Source of the DNA: Flavobacterium sp. SUN052
Lineage (GTDB): Bacteria; Bacteroidota; Bacteroidia; Flavobacteriales; Flavobacteriaceae
Reading direction: 5' to 3'
Length of the DNA: 64,000 bases
Assembly (NCBI RefSeq): GCF_028867935.1
Contig: NZ_JAPQNS010000010.1
Coordinates: forward strand, 248,001 to 312,000
Below the pieces are notes generated by a model. The model was not told the DNA's origin and ran no database searches. It was given only the letters and a program-made list of their open reading frames with translations. The translations under genes and the position numbers were made by a program. The stretch's first letter is position 1; each line of letters begins with the position of its first letter. Of this stretch, positions 55,809-64,000 are shown piece after piece.

Positions 55809-56597
55809 CTAAACAGATTGCTTTGAACGGCTCTGCAAATACGTTTCCCACGATTGCGAATCTGCCGCTATTTCGGGGCAGGTATTGTAGCCCTTTGCGA
55901 ATGCGTGCATCAGTTTGCCAACGGTAGGTAGGGCTAAAACAGGCTTCTTTCGTGATTGATACCGTTGCCAGATGTCAACCATCGTTCTTAAGTCCAACAC
56001 CTCTTTTCCGCCCAGATTCAGTACTTTATGTTGAGGATTGTCATCGGCAATAGCCAATAGGCTTGAGGCTACGGACTCAACACTAATGGGTTGGGCTTTT
56101 AGGCTACGCGGTACCAGACCAATCGGAAAACGAAATAGCTTACTGATAAAGTGGTCGATTAGATTATGAAACTGAGTCGATCTCAAAATGGTGTAGGGAA
56201 TGGGGCTTTCCTGAATCAGCGTCTCAGCAGCCAGTTTAGCCCGGTAATAAGGAAACGGAATTCGATCAACACCCACAATCGAAATATAAATAAGATGGTT
56301 TACACCAGCCTCTTGAGCCGCAGCCAGCAGATTCCGAATAGCTACTACCTCCATTGGCTCGTTGCCAATTGTGCTTTGGTTACTAGCTAAATGAAGCACC
56401 GTACCAATGCCCTTCAGCGAGGATGCAAGACCATCGCTCGTTTCTAAATCAACCTGCTGCCAGGGCAGGTTATGCGCATTTTTTTGGGGAGGATTACGGC
56501 TGGTCAATAAATAGGGGATGTCCTCCCGCTCCCGGAGTTTAGCTACAACAGCCGAACCCAGTACACCAGTGGCACCAGTCACACACAGCTTTTTCAT
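55809..56597 (-). CDS. NmrA-like NAD(P)-binding epimerase/oxidoreductase (ECF41 partner)
   Basis: 262 residues. The Rossmann motif KKLCVTGATGVLGSAVVAKL opens the protein, followed by TVLHLASNQS, LIYISIVGVDRIPFPYYRAK (atypical SDR YxxxK region) and PYTILRSTQFHNLIDHFISK. This is the extended/atypical SDR family to which many sigma-ECF41 partner genes belong (carboxymuconolactone decarboxylase, oxidoreductase or epimerase). It lies 230 bases after the ECF41 gene on the same strand, with a candidate ECF41 promoter in the gap. Its substrate is not known. Confidence 0.85.
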   Translation of the reverse strand: MKKLCVTGATGVLGSAVVAKLREREDIPYLLTSRNPPQKNAHNLPWQQVDLETSDGLASSLKGIGTVLHLASNQSTIGNEPMEVVAIRNLLAAAQEAGVNHLIYISIVGVDRIPFPYYRAKLAAETLIQESPIPYTILRSTQFHNLIDHFISKLFRFPIGLVPRSLKAQPISVESVASSLLAIADDNPQHKVLNLGGKEVLDLRTMVDIWQRYQSRKKPVLALPTVGKLMHAFAKGYNTCPEIAADSQSWETYLQSRSKQSV

Positions 56598-56620
56598 TCA
56601 TGCTTTTAGTTGGTTTGCGC

Positions 56621-56651
56621 TCAAGACAAACCAACCCCACACTTTGTGACA
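56621..56651 (-). promoter_or_regulatory. Candidate ECF41-type promoter
   Basis: On the minus strand TGTCACA (56651-56645) is followed after 16 bases by TGTC (56628-56625). My memory of the ECF41 consensus is TGTCACA with a CGTC-like -10 box; three of four -10 bases match. The ATG of the NmrA-like gene is 27 bases further on. A second TGTCACA faces the other way at 56681-56687, making a loose dyad (CCCCAC/GTGGGG). Confidence 0.55.
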
Positions 56652-56827
56652 GGTGATGTTAAAAAAAATTAGCACTGGTTTGTCACAGCCAGACGGTGGG
56701 GTTGTGCACACTGGTCTCCGGGGGGCCACATCTAGTGTATCATGTAAACCATCTGGAAATGCTTCCCATAGTTGATCAGGTTGCCAATGTAGTAACACTA
56801 TCGATGGGAGTACTTGTCTCTGCTCTT

Positions 56828-57694
56828 TTACTGCTGTTCTCCCGTCAGCGGGGGTAGCTTATCGGGATTTCGAATAAAAAAAAGACTACTGACTCCGGTC
56901 TCGTCCATGTCGATTGCCATTATCGAACTCAGGGCGTGTGTATCTTTTTGAAAAATAAGGAGCCCGGGCCCCCCATTCACCAGCACGGGTTTTGCGTACT
57001 GACTGGGCATATTTTTTCTGGCCAGACCAGATAAAAAAGCCATTACAGGCTCAATACCCACCAGCGTATTCAAGGCGGCTGTTGCCTTACCGCCCCCGTC
57101 AGAATACACGATAATATCGTCTTTGAGGAGTTGCACGAAGTTGTCGATATTGCCCGACTGACTGGCTACTGTGAACGCATGCACCAGCATTTGTTGGTGC
57201 TGTAAATCAATGAGAAAGCGTTTTTTGGTGGTAGTCAGCTTCTCTTTAGCCCGATGATAAAGTTGTCTGATATTGGCTTCGGCCAGCGTCAAAAGCCTGG
57301 ATAGTTCGGCATTGTCGACATCAAAACTTTCCTTCAACAGAAAAACGGCGCGTTCCGTAGGCGTTAGTTTTCCGAGCAGAATCATAAATCCGTACGACAC
57401 ATCAATCTGAGCGTCGACTCGATGGAAATCATGGGTCAGGATCGGTTCAGGGAGCCAGGTGCCTTTGTAGATTTCACGTTGCCGTTTCACTCTTGCCAGA
57501 TGGTTCAGGCTCCGGTTCATCACCGTTTTAGCCAGATAGGCAGGTGGGTTTTCGATGTCTTTTTGCTCATGGGTCGCCCAGTGAATCAACGACTCCTGCA
57601 CAATATCTTTACTAACCGCTACCTCCCCCGTCATCCGGTAAGCTAATTCGAACAGACGAGTTTGGTAACGGGTAGTAAGTTCCTGAATCTCCAT
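56828..57694 (-). CDS. ECF41-type RNA polymerase sigma factor with SnoaL-like domain
   Basis: 288 residues. Region 2 is LFELAYRMTGEVAVSKDIVQ and SLIHWATHEQKDIENPPAYL. Region 4 is LGKLTPTERAVFLLKESFDV and AELSRLLTLAEANIRQLYHR. The extra 110 residues form a SnoaL-like domain (DIIVYSDGGGKATAALNTLV) that ends with NPDKLPPL, the motif that marks the ECF41 group. In that group the C-terminal domain both activates and restrains the sigma factor, in place of an anti-sigma factor. A partner gene follows directly. The inducing signal is unknown. Confidence 0.92.
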   Translation of the reverse strand: MEIQELTTRYQTRLFELAYRMTGEVAVSKDIVQESLIHWATHEQKDIENPPAYLAKTVMNRSLNHLARVKRQREIYKGTWLPEPILTHDFHRVDAQIDVSYGFMILLGKLTPTERAVFLLKESFDVDNAELSRLLTLAEANIRQLYHRAKEKLTTTKKRFLIDLQHQQMLVHAFTVASQSGNIDNFVQLLKDDIIVYSDGGGKATAALNTLVGIEPVMAFLSGLARKNMPSQYAKPVLVNGGPGLLIFQKDTHALSSIMAIDMDETGVSSLFFIRNPDKLPPLTGEQQ

Positions 57695-57712
57695 AATTGC
57701 TTTGCTAGTTCG

Positions 57713-57801
57713 ACCACCCCCAACCCCCTCCTAAAACAGGAGGGGGCTTTTTAAGCTGTTTTTTTAGCCCCCTCCTGTTTTAGGAGGGGGTTGGGGGTGG
57801 T
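57713..57801. repeat. 36-bp perfect inverted repeat with nested palindromes
   Basis: Arms 57713-57748 and 57766-57801 are exact inverted copies (36 of 36) around a 17-base loop. Each arm contains its own hairpin (CCCCCTCCT/AGGAGGGGG around AAAAC). The T run in the centre could allow termination of minus-strand transcripts from the aldo/keto reductase gene. It fills the 114-base gap before the sigma-factor gene. Confidence 0.88.
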
Positions 57802-57808
57802 CCCCAAA

Positions 57809-58804
57809 CTACTTAACCAATTCCAGCTCGTCTAAGTGACCAGTAATAAATTCTATTTCAGAAGCGCTTAGGTCTATGTCGGCAGCAGCGGCATTTTCCA
57901 GTGCCTGTTTGTCGTTGCGGGCTCCTGTCAGAGCGATGGTGATGCCGGGTTGTTCGAGCGTCCACTTCAATACCAACTGGCCAATCGTGACCTGTTTGTC
58001 GTTGGCGAGTGGCGTGATTTTGTCGAGAAATGTATTAACCCGTTCCAGGTTTTCATCCTTAAAGAAATACAAGGTAGCCCGGTGGTCGTCGGGGGCAAAC
58101 TGATGCCCCGGCTTCATTTTTCCCGTTAATAAACCACGTTCCAACGGGCTATAAGCCAGAATCGACAGGTTATTTTCAATGCAATAGGGGATAGTATCAG
58201 CTTCGATTGCCCGCTTCGCCATGCTGTAAGGAACCTGGTCCGAAACCAGATTGATGTACTTACGCGCTTCGGCCAGCTGCTCGAAATTGTAGTTGCACAC
58301 CCCGGCATACCGCACTTTTCCCTGCTCGATCAGACGCGAAACGGCTTCCATTGTTTCAGAAATGGGGGTTGTCACATCTGGCCAGTGAATCTGGTAAAGG
58401 TCGATATAGTCGGTTCTCAGGCGTTTCAGGCTGTCTTCGCACTCTTTCACAATACTCTCTTTGCCTGCATAACGGTAGATCTCGATGGGTTCACCTACAG
58501 TGTTCTTGCTCTTCATCGACAGCGTTCCTTTAGCGATGTCCCAGCGCATACCGTATTTGGTGAGAATCTGAACTTTGTCACGGGGGAGATCCTTAATAGC
58601 CTCTCCCACAATTTCTTCGCTCAGGCCCTGACCATAAACCGGGGCTGTATCGATGGACGTAACGCCCACCTCGTAGGAAGCCTGGATGGCTTTAACAGCT
58701 TCACTGCGTTCGGTACCTCCCCACATCCAGCCACCGGCTGCCCAGGCACCAAACGTGATTACTGAAATATCGAGATCGGAATTGGCTAGTTTACGGTATT
58801 GCAT
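57809..58804 (-). CDS. Aldo/keto reductase
   Basis: 331 residues. The AKR barrel has MQYRKLANSDLDISVITFGA, the catalytic Asp and Tyr in IDTAPVYGQG, Lys in QILTKYGM and His in YQIHWPDV. NADPH-binding residues lie near TIALTGARNDKQALENAA. It reduces aldehydes or sugar-derived carbonyls in the cytoplasm. It stands upstream of the sigma gene but is separated by the strong inverted repeat, so membership in the ECF41 unit is uncertain. Confidence 0.92.
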   Translation of the reverse strand: MQYRKLANSDLDISVITFGAWAAGGWMWGGTERSEAVKAIQASYEVGVTSIDTAPVYGQGLSEEIVGEAIKDLPRDKVQILTKYGMRWDIAKGTLSMKSKNTVGEPIEIYRYAGKESIVKECEDSLKRLRTDYIDLYQIHWPDVTTPISETMEAVSRLIEQGKVRYAGVCNYNFEQLAEARKYINLVSDQVPYSMAKRAIEADTIPYCIENNLSILAYSPLERGLLTGKMKPGHQFAPDDHRATLYFFKDENLERVNTFLDKITPLANDKQVTIGQLVLKWTLEQPGITIALTGARNDKQALENAAAADIDLSASEIEFITGHLDELELVK

Positions 58805-58882
58805 AGTCTGAAATTTTAACGGTACTGACTAAGGTTGATAAAGAAATTGATTGATCGAATTCAAGGAGCTAAACCGGCGGTT

Positions 58883-59785
58883 CTACGGCTGGTTTAGAAA
58901 ATTATTGTCCGCCAGCCAGTCGGCCATGCGCTGCGGCCAGGTGTTAATTGATTTCAGCTTTGATCGATTCCCCATGTTGAACCCGTGTTTTCCCTGGGTA
59001 TAGATATGAACTTCAACGGGAACCTTAGCGGCCCGATATTTCTGAAGAAGTGTGACAACGGGCCCTGAGCAGCACACATCGTCATTGGCGGCCAGCATAA
59101 ACGCGGGGGGCGCATCAGCTGGAACCGTTTCAGGAACACCTAACGGGCCAGGATAAATCAGGATTTGAAAATTTGGTTTGCCATCCAGCCGGTCAATGGG
59201 GTCGGGGGCGTCGGCGGTGCCTTTGCCAGACGCATACGCCACCATTTCGACCACTTCGCCACCTGCCGAAAAACCAAGCATACCGAGCCGGTTGGGATCA
59301 ATCCTGAACTCTTTGGCTCTGCTCCGCACTAATCGCATGGCCCGATAGGCATCTTCGCGTGGGTGTTTATCGAGTGAATACGGCGAGTTTTCTTCACGTG
59401 CCAAACGATATTTCAGTACAAAAGCGGCCACGCCAATGCTGTTCAGATACTCAGCAGGCTGGAGACCTTCAGCATTAAAAACAAGCTCCCGATGACCACC
59501 ACCGGGGCAAATGATAACGGCCGCCCCCGTGGCTTTGTCTTTGGGCGGCAGATAAACCGTGATCGATGGGTTGTTAATGTGCTTTACCCAGTAGTCTTTG
59601 GCTTGTTCGGGTTCATCGCGTTTGCTTTCGAAACCCGGCGCCCCCTTTGGCCAAAGTGGTATTACATGCTGGCCACCCTGGGCTAGCGCTAGTGAAGCCG
59701 AACCGCCCAGCAGTAGAAGGGTAACTAGTTGGCCAATCAGCGAGTTGACTCGTACACTCTTCCAGTATGTAAAAAAGACAGCCAT
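58883..59785 (-). CDS. Secreted alpha/beta-hydrolase, carbohydrate-esterase-like
   Basis: 300 residues. Residues about 15-36 are a signal peptide (LIGQLVTLLLLGGSASLALA). The hydrolase core shows GAAVIICPGGGHRELVFNAE (oxyanion HGGG-like region) and GFSAGGEVVE with Ser173. Asp235 or Asp236 (LAANDDVCC) and His267 (TQGKHGFNMG) complete a triad. The layout resembles bifunctional acetyl-xylan/feruloyl esterases and other xylan-side-chain esterases. It is followed by a gap and the aldo/keto reductase gene, with no shared regulation evident. Confidence 0.83.
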   Translation of the reverse strand: MAVFFTYWKSVRVNSLIGQLVTLLLLGGSASLALAQGGQHVIPLWPKGAPGFESKRDEPEQAKDYWVKHINNPSITVYLPPKDKATGAAVIICPGGGHRELVFNAEGLQPAEYLNSIGVAAFVLKYRLAREENSPYSLDKHPREDAYRAMRLVRSRAKEFRIDPNRLGMLGFSAGGEVVEMVAYASGKGTADAPDPIDRLDGKPNFQILIYPGPLGVPETVPADAPPAFMLAANDDVCCSGPVVTLLQKYRAAKVPVEVHIYTQGKHGFNMGNRSKLKSINTWPQRMADWLADNNFLNQP

Positions 59786-59819
59786 CGTATCGGTTTAGTC
59801 AGGAATTGGACACAGTAAT

Positions 59820-60659
59820 CTAAAGAAGTTCGACTGGTAATTTCTTGATTCCGCGTACCTGAATGTTGCGGTAAAACACTTCGGCCCCTTCCGATTGAAT
59901 TTGAATTTTGCCTTTGGTGAGCGGTTCAACTTGTCCATTAACAAGGTGGCGTGTGTGCATCAACACCATATTCACTTTGCCATTCATAACGTGCAGGCAG
60001 GTATCGCCCAGGCAATACAGATCTACAACATTCCACTGGCCCGACGGTTTTTCGGTGTCCGGGCTTTTAAGGCACGAACGGCCATTAGGCGTTTTGTCTT
60101 GAAACATAACTGGTGTGCCGCCGGGTTGATACACGTACTTGCCTTTGTCATTTTTGCTGGCCGGAATGTCGGTTAGTACATCCATAACGCCCCAGTAATC
60201 ACCACAATCGCCTTCCTGAATCTGGTATTCAAACGATTCCATCCAGAGCATGGGGGTTCCATGTGCGCCAGCACTGTGATAAAGCAGTCCACTATCGCGG
60301 GGTTGTCCAAGTTTGGGGGGCCATTGTTGAGTGCCCCATTTGAATTCCAGCCGAAGGTGATAATTTTCGAAATCGGCCAGGGTATTGATACCGCCAAAGG
60401 TTTCACCCGAAATGCGCAGGGCTGGTTTCCCGTCGACTGTCACCACGGAAAAAACGTGATTAGGATCGTTGTTCAAGCCAATTGGCGCTTTTTTAGCCGA
60501 CTTATCAGCTGTATACGGACTGTCGAGGTAGGTTTCCCAGCCTTTCAGATTTTTGCCGTTGAAGAGTGAAATCCATTCTTCGGATTTCCGCAATGACTGG
60601 GCCGAAACGGACGTGAGTGTTAGTAAACCAATACAGGCCGTGAAAAACAGTGATTTCAT
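59820..60659 (-). CDS. DUF1080 (3-keto-disaccharide hydrolase-like) secreted protein
   Basis: 279 residues from MKSLFFTACIGLLTLTSVSA, a signal peptide; the frame is open to 60701. The concanavalin-like fold shows EWISLFNGKNLKGWETYLDS, EFKWGTQQWPPKLGQPRDSG and GLLYHSAGAHGTPMLWMESF, with KGKIQIQSEGAEVFYRNIQV at the end; all are classic DUF1080 wording. The family includes 3-keto-glucoside hydrolases and is abundant in polysaccharide-degrading Bacteroidota. It lies 34 bases upstream of the esterase start, so the two are probably one operon. Confidence 0.92.
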   Translation of the reverse strand: MKSLFFTACIGLLTLTSVSAQSLRKSEEWISLFNGKNLKGWETYLDSPYTADKSAKKAPIGLNNDPNHVFSVVTVDGKPALRISGETFGGINTLADFENYHLRLEFKWGTQQWPPKLGQPRDSGLLYHSAGAHGTPMLWMESFEYQIQEGDCGDYWGVMDVLTDIPASKNDKGKYVYQPGGTPVMFQDKTPNGRSCLKSPDTEKPSGQWNVVDLYCLGDTCLHVMNGKVNMVLMHTRHLVNGQVEPLTKGKIQIQSEGAEVFYRNIQVRGIKKLPVELL

Positions 60660-60703
60660 GAAGGTAGGGTAGTGACTAGTTAATATGGTGCAATCTGCCA
60701 AAC

Positions 60704-60735
60704 AAAAGCCCCTTGCTATAATGCGAGGGGCTTTT
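60704..60735 (-). terminator. Terminator after sprA
   Basis: AAAAGCCCCTTGC (60704-60716) and GCGAGGGGCTTTT (60723-60735) form a 13-bp stem with one G-T pair and a 6-base loop. It lies 78 bases after the sprA stop on the minus strand and upstream of the DUF1080 start, insulating the two genes. Confidence 0.75.
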
Positions 60736-60812
60736 GCATATACTTCTTTAAGGCAGAATGTAATTTCGTCTACTAAGCTTGCTGGTTGGCTAACAGCGAA
60801 TTTTGGGGTGTC

Positions 60813-63800
60813 TTACTCCGCCAGATTAAACCGCACTTGCACACCACCAGCAGTAGTAGCCCGGCGGTACGAGTTTAGCACGAGCGGATCATTGTAGGTC
60901 CGGTCGAAGTACAAGTTCAGGTTCAGTCGGCGGCTCACCACATAGTTGATCGTGGGGCGAATCTGGAAATTGTAATTACCCGACGTGATGATCTGCTCCC
61001 CATCCAGTTTCCGCTGAATAGCCCGCGTGTCGCGGAGCGTAAACTGGAATTGGAACGTCATGTCGTTTTTAAGTTTTTTGCGTTGACCATTCACCAAAAA
61101 CGGTAGCTTGAAATTGTTCTTGGTAAAGCCCACCGTTGTGGTAATGTCCTTATTGGTCAGATCCGCTACCTGCGAGTTCGAGAAGTTTAAGGCTACGTCG
61201 CGGCTCTGGTTGTATTCAAGCCGGGCCGACCAGCGGTTTTTGGTCTGGAACTGAACGCCAATCAAGGGCGCAAATCGTTCCTGCATCTGAATCGTGCTCA
61301 TCACAAACACCGGAATGTAATCGCCGTTGAGCGTGGCGCGGCTGGCTAGCGGGTATCCCTGAACGGCGAGATTCACGAAGGTGGCTGTGTAATCGAGTGA
61401 CGAAATGAAGTTGCCGACACTATAGTTCGATGAGTAGCTGTGAGCTATTGTGAACGAGCTAAACCGCTTCTTGAATCCCGGCAGACTGCTCAAACCTGTA
61501 TAGTCGACGCGCCAGTTGGGTAGCGGGAAGTTGTAGAACGGCGAGAGTTTGGTCTTCTCCACATCCTGTCCACTATAAGCCGCAAAGAAAGCCGGAATCA
61601 AAACGTCCTGCGCATTTTTGTTATACACACCTGTCCGATCAGGATTAGCTTCCAGTAAACGTCTTTGAATTATTGCCCGGTTGTCTTCAAATCGTTTGAA
61701 CAACGAGGACGCGCTCAGGTCAACTTTAGGGTTGAAGCCTAAATCCTTAAACGCCGTGCGGAACGACCAGAACGACATGCTAAACTGTCCATTGCGAACC
61801 GGACTCTGGCTCACGAAATCTCCCCCAATCGTTTCGGGCCGGTAGAACTCCTGATAGGCATCCGAGCGAGTCAGACGCATCTGAATGTTCATACGGAAGT
61901 CTTTAAAAGGCTCCAGGTTGGTTGTCGCCGTAAAGTTCTTGGCAATGCTTTGCTGGAATGCCGTGTTCAGGACCGTACTCCGAGTTGTCCAGCCGTTGTT
62001 GGCCGCTTTGATCTGGATTTCGCGATCCTGGCTACCCAGCACAAACGGTAAGCCCGGTGCCCCGGAATTATCGAGGCCAAAGAAACGCGGGCTACGCAGG
62101 AAGCCCGGCAAAATGGTCGACTCCTGAATGATGTATGAGAAGTTGATACCCCGCACCGTCAGCAAAGCTCGGGTAGCGGCTTTAATCAGCCGGTTGTCGT
62201 TGCGGGTAATTTCTTCAATATCACCTGGGCTACGGGCAAAGTTTTTGCGCACGGGCGAAGGCGTATTGGCCCAGCGTAGCGCCTTAATTTTGTTGTAGAG
62301 CAACACAAAGTCAATCCGCCCCGTGATACCCCGCTCGCGGTTGTTGCGCAACACGTTACCAAACGATGTACCCGTTGAATCGACGAGTCCGTATGAGTTA
62401 GCCTGAAACTGATAGCCCATGGCGTAGTTTACGTCGGCAGCAATCCAGTCGGTCAGTGGGAACTTGTCTAGTGGCAAACGATAGGTGAACCGGATGTCCT
62501 GTTGGTAGTTTTTCATCCGACCCAGTTTCTGAACGCTCCGCCATACCGAGTCACGTTTCCAGCCTTCGCTGACATCACCTGCCGGTTCATCGATAATGGC
62601 GTTGGCCTGCGCTTTGTAGGTCAGCAGGAGGTTTTTGCTGAGGTTCCAGGTCAGGTCGTAGTAGCGATTGAACAGGAAGTATTTCTCGAACAGAGGTGCT
62701 ATTCCCGCCGTTGTCAAGCCGTTTGAAGCCGGGTCGGAGTTACGAAGTTGCGTTTTGATAAAGCTCCGGTCAACATCCGTTCGGATCGACACGATGGATG
62801 GTAGCGGGTTGAAATTGAAGTCTTTGAGCCAGAACAAATATTTGCGTTCCAGGCTTTTTACGCTCTTGAACGGTTCCCAGTTGATCGGTTGCGGACTGTA
62901 GGTATACGCAATGCCACCCCGATACTGTCGCTGCAAATACTGATCGGTCAGGATGTTGGTGCGAACAATGTCGTTGAAAGCGTACGAGAACCCAAAGTTT
63001 TCAATGTCGTAGAAATGGTTTTTACCCGCTGTTCCCACCTTCACCTTGCGCACATTGGAGAGGTTCAATCCCCGGCGCGTGGTGCGGTCTTCGACCATCC
63101 GCCGGTAAGCCGCCCGCGCTGACCCGTCGGGGAAAGCCATCAGCGCTTCTTCGAGTGGGTTGTCGGGGTCGAGCGGGTCAAAATGGGGAGCCACCCGGCG
63201 CGAGTCCATGTTGAGGTACATTGGAATGCGAAGCCCCCAGCTTTCCGGGAAGAATTTGTCAATCGAAAGCGCCGATGATACCCCATATTCTGTGGTGAGG
63301 TCACGCGTTCGTTCGCCTACTTTGGTTTGCACTCCACCAAACCCGAACGTGGTAATTTTGCCGGATGCCGTCACGTTACCAAGGTCGGCTAGTTTTACGT
63401 TTAGGGCGCCAACTCCCGCCCGCCCGGCCGTTTGGTCGTAACCGTTAGTGCGTAGCTCGTTCACCCAAATGGTGAAGGTTTTGGGTTGCTGATCTTCTGT
63501 TTTCGGGTTGCGAATACCAATCATTACGGTTTGTACCGCGCTCAAATCGGGGTTACCCACAACCGTAATCTTAAACCGGCCATCCGACGACCGACCTTCA
63601 AACGGCACCGATGATTTACGAGTCAGTTGCTGATTACGAGCATTTTTCAAGTCAACCAAGTCCTGAAGAGCAATGTCAATCTCGTTATTGGCGGGCCAAA
63701 TTCGACGCTGGAATGTTTCGTCATTGGGGTCACCGTTGATGTTGGAAGGAGTTGCCTCCAGCCCCGGTGTTTCAATCTCGTAATAGTTGTCGGTGAAGTC

Positions 63801-64000
63801 AGTACCAACGCGCATAAATGCCGATACCGCACCACTTTCGTCGGCCTGGTTATGCATATGCACAAACATTTTCAGCCGCTTGCGGAATAGCAGATCGAGG
63901 TTGGTGATGCGGAAGGCACCCCGCGAATCGCCGTCGCGCAGGTTGGTTACACTCAGTGCCATCGACTGTTCATTCAGTTCAACGTTGGCAATCTGGGTGA
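60813..64000 (-). CDS. sprA: SprA, type IX secretion outer-membrane translocon (partial, C-terminal)
   Basis: The frame is open to the window edge; 1061 or more residues are visible, and SprA is normally above 2000. It is the giant beta-barrel channel of the type IX secretion system in the outer membrane, needed for gliding and enzyme secretion. Recognisable parts are NELRTNGYDQTAGRAGVGAL, KLADLGNVTASGKITTFGFG, alternating aromatic/polar strands through the whole length, and a C-terminal SYRRATTAGGVQVRFNLAE. ATG 63960-63962 is internal, since coding continues upstream (IANVELNEQS). Its presence predicts that many secreted enzymes here could use type IX secretion, though no C-terminal sorting domain was seen on them. 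Confidence 0.9.
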   Translation of the reverse strand, partial: TQIANVELNEQSMALSVTNLRDGDSRGAFRITNLDLLFRKRLKMFVHMHNQADESGAVSAFMRVGTDFTDNYYEIETPGLEATPSNINGDPNDETFQRRIWPANNEIDIALQDLVDLKNARNQQLTRKSSVPFEGRSSDGRFKITVVGNPDLSAVQTVMIGIRNPKTEDQQPKTFTIWVNELRTNGYDQTAGRAGVGALNVKLADLGNVTASGKITTFGFGGVQTKVGERTRDLTTEYGVSSALSIDKFFPESWGLRIPMYLNMDSRRVAPHFDPLDPDNPLEEALMAFPDGSARAAYRRMVEDRTTRRGLNLSNVRKVKVGTAGKNHFYDIENFGFSYAFNDIVRTNILTDQYLQRQYRGGIAYTYSPQPINWEPFKSVKSLERKYLFWLKDFNFNPLPSIVSIRTDVDRSFIKTQLRNSDPASNGLTTAGIAPLFEKYFLFNRYYDLTWNLSKNLLLTYKAQANAIIDEPAGDVSEGWKRDSVWRSVQKLGRMKNYQQDIRFTYRLPLDKFPLTDWIAADVNYAMGYQFQANSYGLVDSTGTSFGNVLRNNRERGITGRIDFVLLYNKIKALRWANTPSPVRKNFARSPGDIEEITRNDNRLIKAATRALLTVRGINFSYIIQESTILPGFLRSPRFFGLDNSGAPGLPFVLGSQDREIQIKAANNGWTTRSTVLNTAFQQSIAKNFTATTNLEPFKDFRMNIQMRLTRSDAYQEFYRPETIGGDFVSQSPVRNGQFSMSFWSFRTAFKDLGFNPKVDLSASSLFKRFEDNRAIIQRRLLEANPDRTGVYNKNAQDVLIPAFFAAYSGQDVEKTKLSPFYNFPLPNWRVDYTGLSSLPGFKKRFSSFTIAHSYSSNYSVGNFISSLDYTATFVNLAVQGYPLASRATLNGDYIPVFVMSTIQMQERFAPLIGVQFQTKNRWSARLEYNQSRDVALNFSNSQVADLTNKDITTTVGFTKNNFKLPFLVNGQRKKLKNDMTFQFQFTLRDTRAIQRKLDGEQIITSGNYNFQIRPTINYVVSRRLNLNLYFDRTYNDPLVLNSYRRATTAGGVQVRFNLAE

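Noticed and set aside
56598..56798. A 66-residue minus-strand frame directly before the NmrA-like gene
   Set aside because: It crosses the candidate ECF41 promoter and the TGTCACA dyad and has no protein-like pattern, although its stop abuts the next start.

Overview
The window looks like chromosomal DNA of a Bacteroidota bacterium, most likely order Cytophagales and Spirosoma-like. The family assignment is inference from protein style and gene order; no search was run. Supporting signs are SprA (type IX secretion and gliding), promoters of the TTTG/TAnnTTTG type, few Shine-Dalgarno sites, many Tat-signal and glycoside-degrading secreted proteins, and a pyrG-yidC-hemL neighbourhood.

Layout. 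1-12.0 kb holds the translation/transcription core: 3' end of tuf, tRNA-Trp, secE, nusG, rplK, rplA, rplJ, rplL, rpoB and rpoC, all on +. 12.1-17.9 kb carries an oligopeptidase B, a J-domain protein and a secreted SGNH esterase with DUF11 repeats. 17.9-23.4 kb (minus) is one giant gene for an 1821-residue protein that joins two alpha/beta-hydrolase domains to a CHAT (caspase-like) protease and a helical C-terminus. 23.6-29.1 kb is housekeeping: kdsA (minus), acpP, fabF, rnc and an HtrA/DegP protease. 29.3-34.3 kb has three Tat-signal proteins in a row (sugar isomerase-like, Gfo/Idh/MocA, class C serine hydrolase), then a pentapeptide-repeat protein and a PhnA-like protein. 34.3-39.5 kb (minus) is a glucarate/galactarate catabolic operon (aldolase, GntP permease, GarD, GudD). 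39.7-49.0 kb holds a small basic protein, a membrane protein, a glycosyltransferase, a GxxExxY nuclease gene between inverted repeats, hemL, a TPR/periplasmic-binding protein, yidC and pyrG. 49.2-55.7 kb (plus) has a GH36 alpha-galactosidase, a DinB-like protein, a secreted unknown, a GH3 enzyme and a YceI protein. 55.8-60.7 kb (minus) has an ECF41-type sigma factor with its partner NAD(P)-binding protein, an aldo/keto reductase, a secreted esterase and a DUF1080 protein. The window ends inside sprA (minus).

Main points of interest. (1) A PD-(D/E)XK-type GxxExxY gene sits between 31-bp terminal inverted repeats (27/31 identical). Related palindromes without a gene lie at two other intergenic sites here, and the right repeat supplies the last codons and stop of hemL. 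This looks like a repeat family with its own nuclease gene. (2) The CHAT/double-hydrolase giant protein is a candidate self-contained protease-lipase effector. (3) The ECF41/epimerase pair has a candidate cognate promoter directly upstream of the partner gene. (4) Several long, nearly perfect intergenic inverted repeats of unrelated sequence occur between genes.
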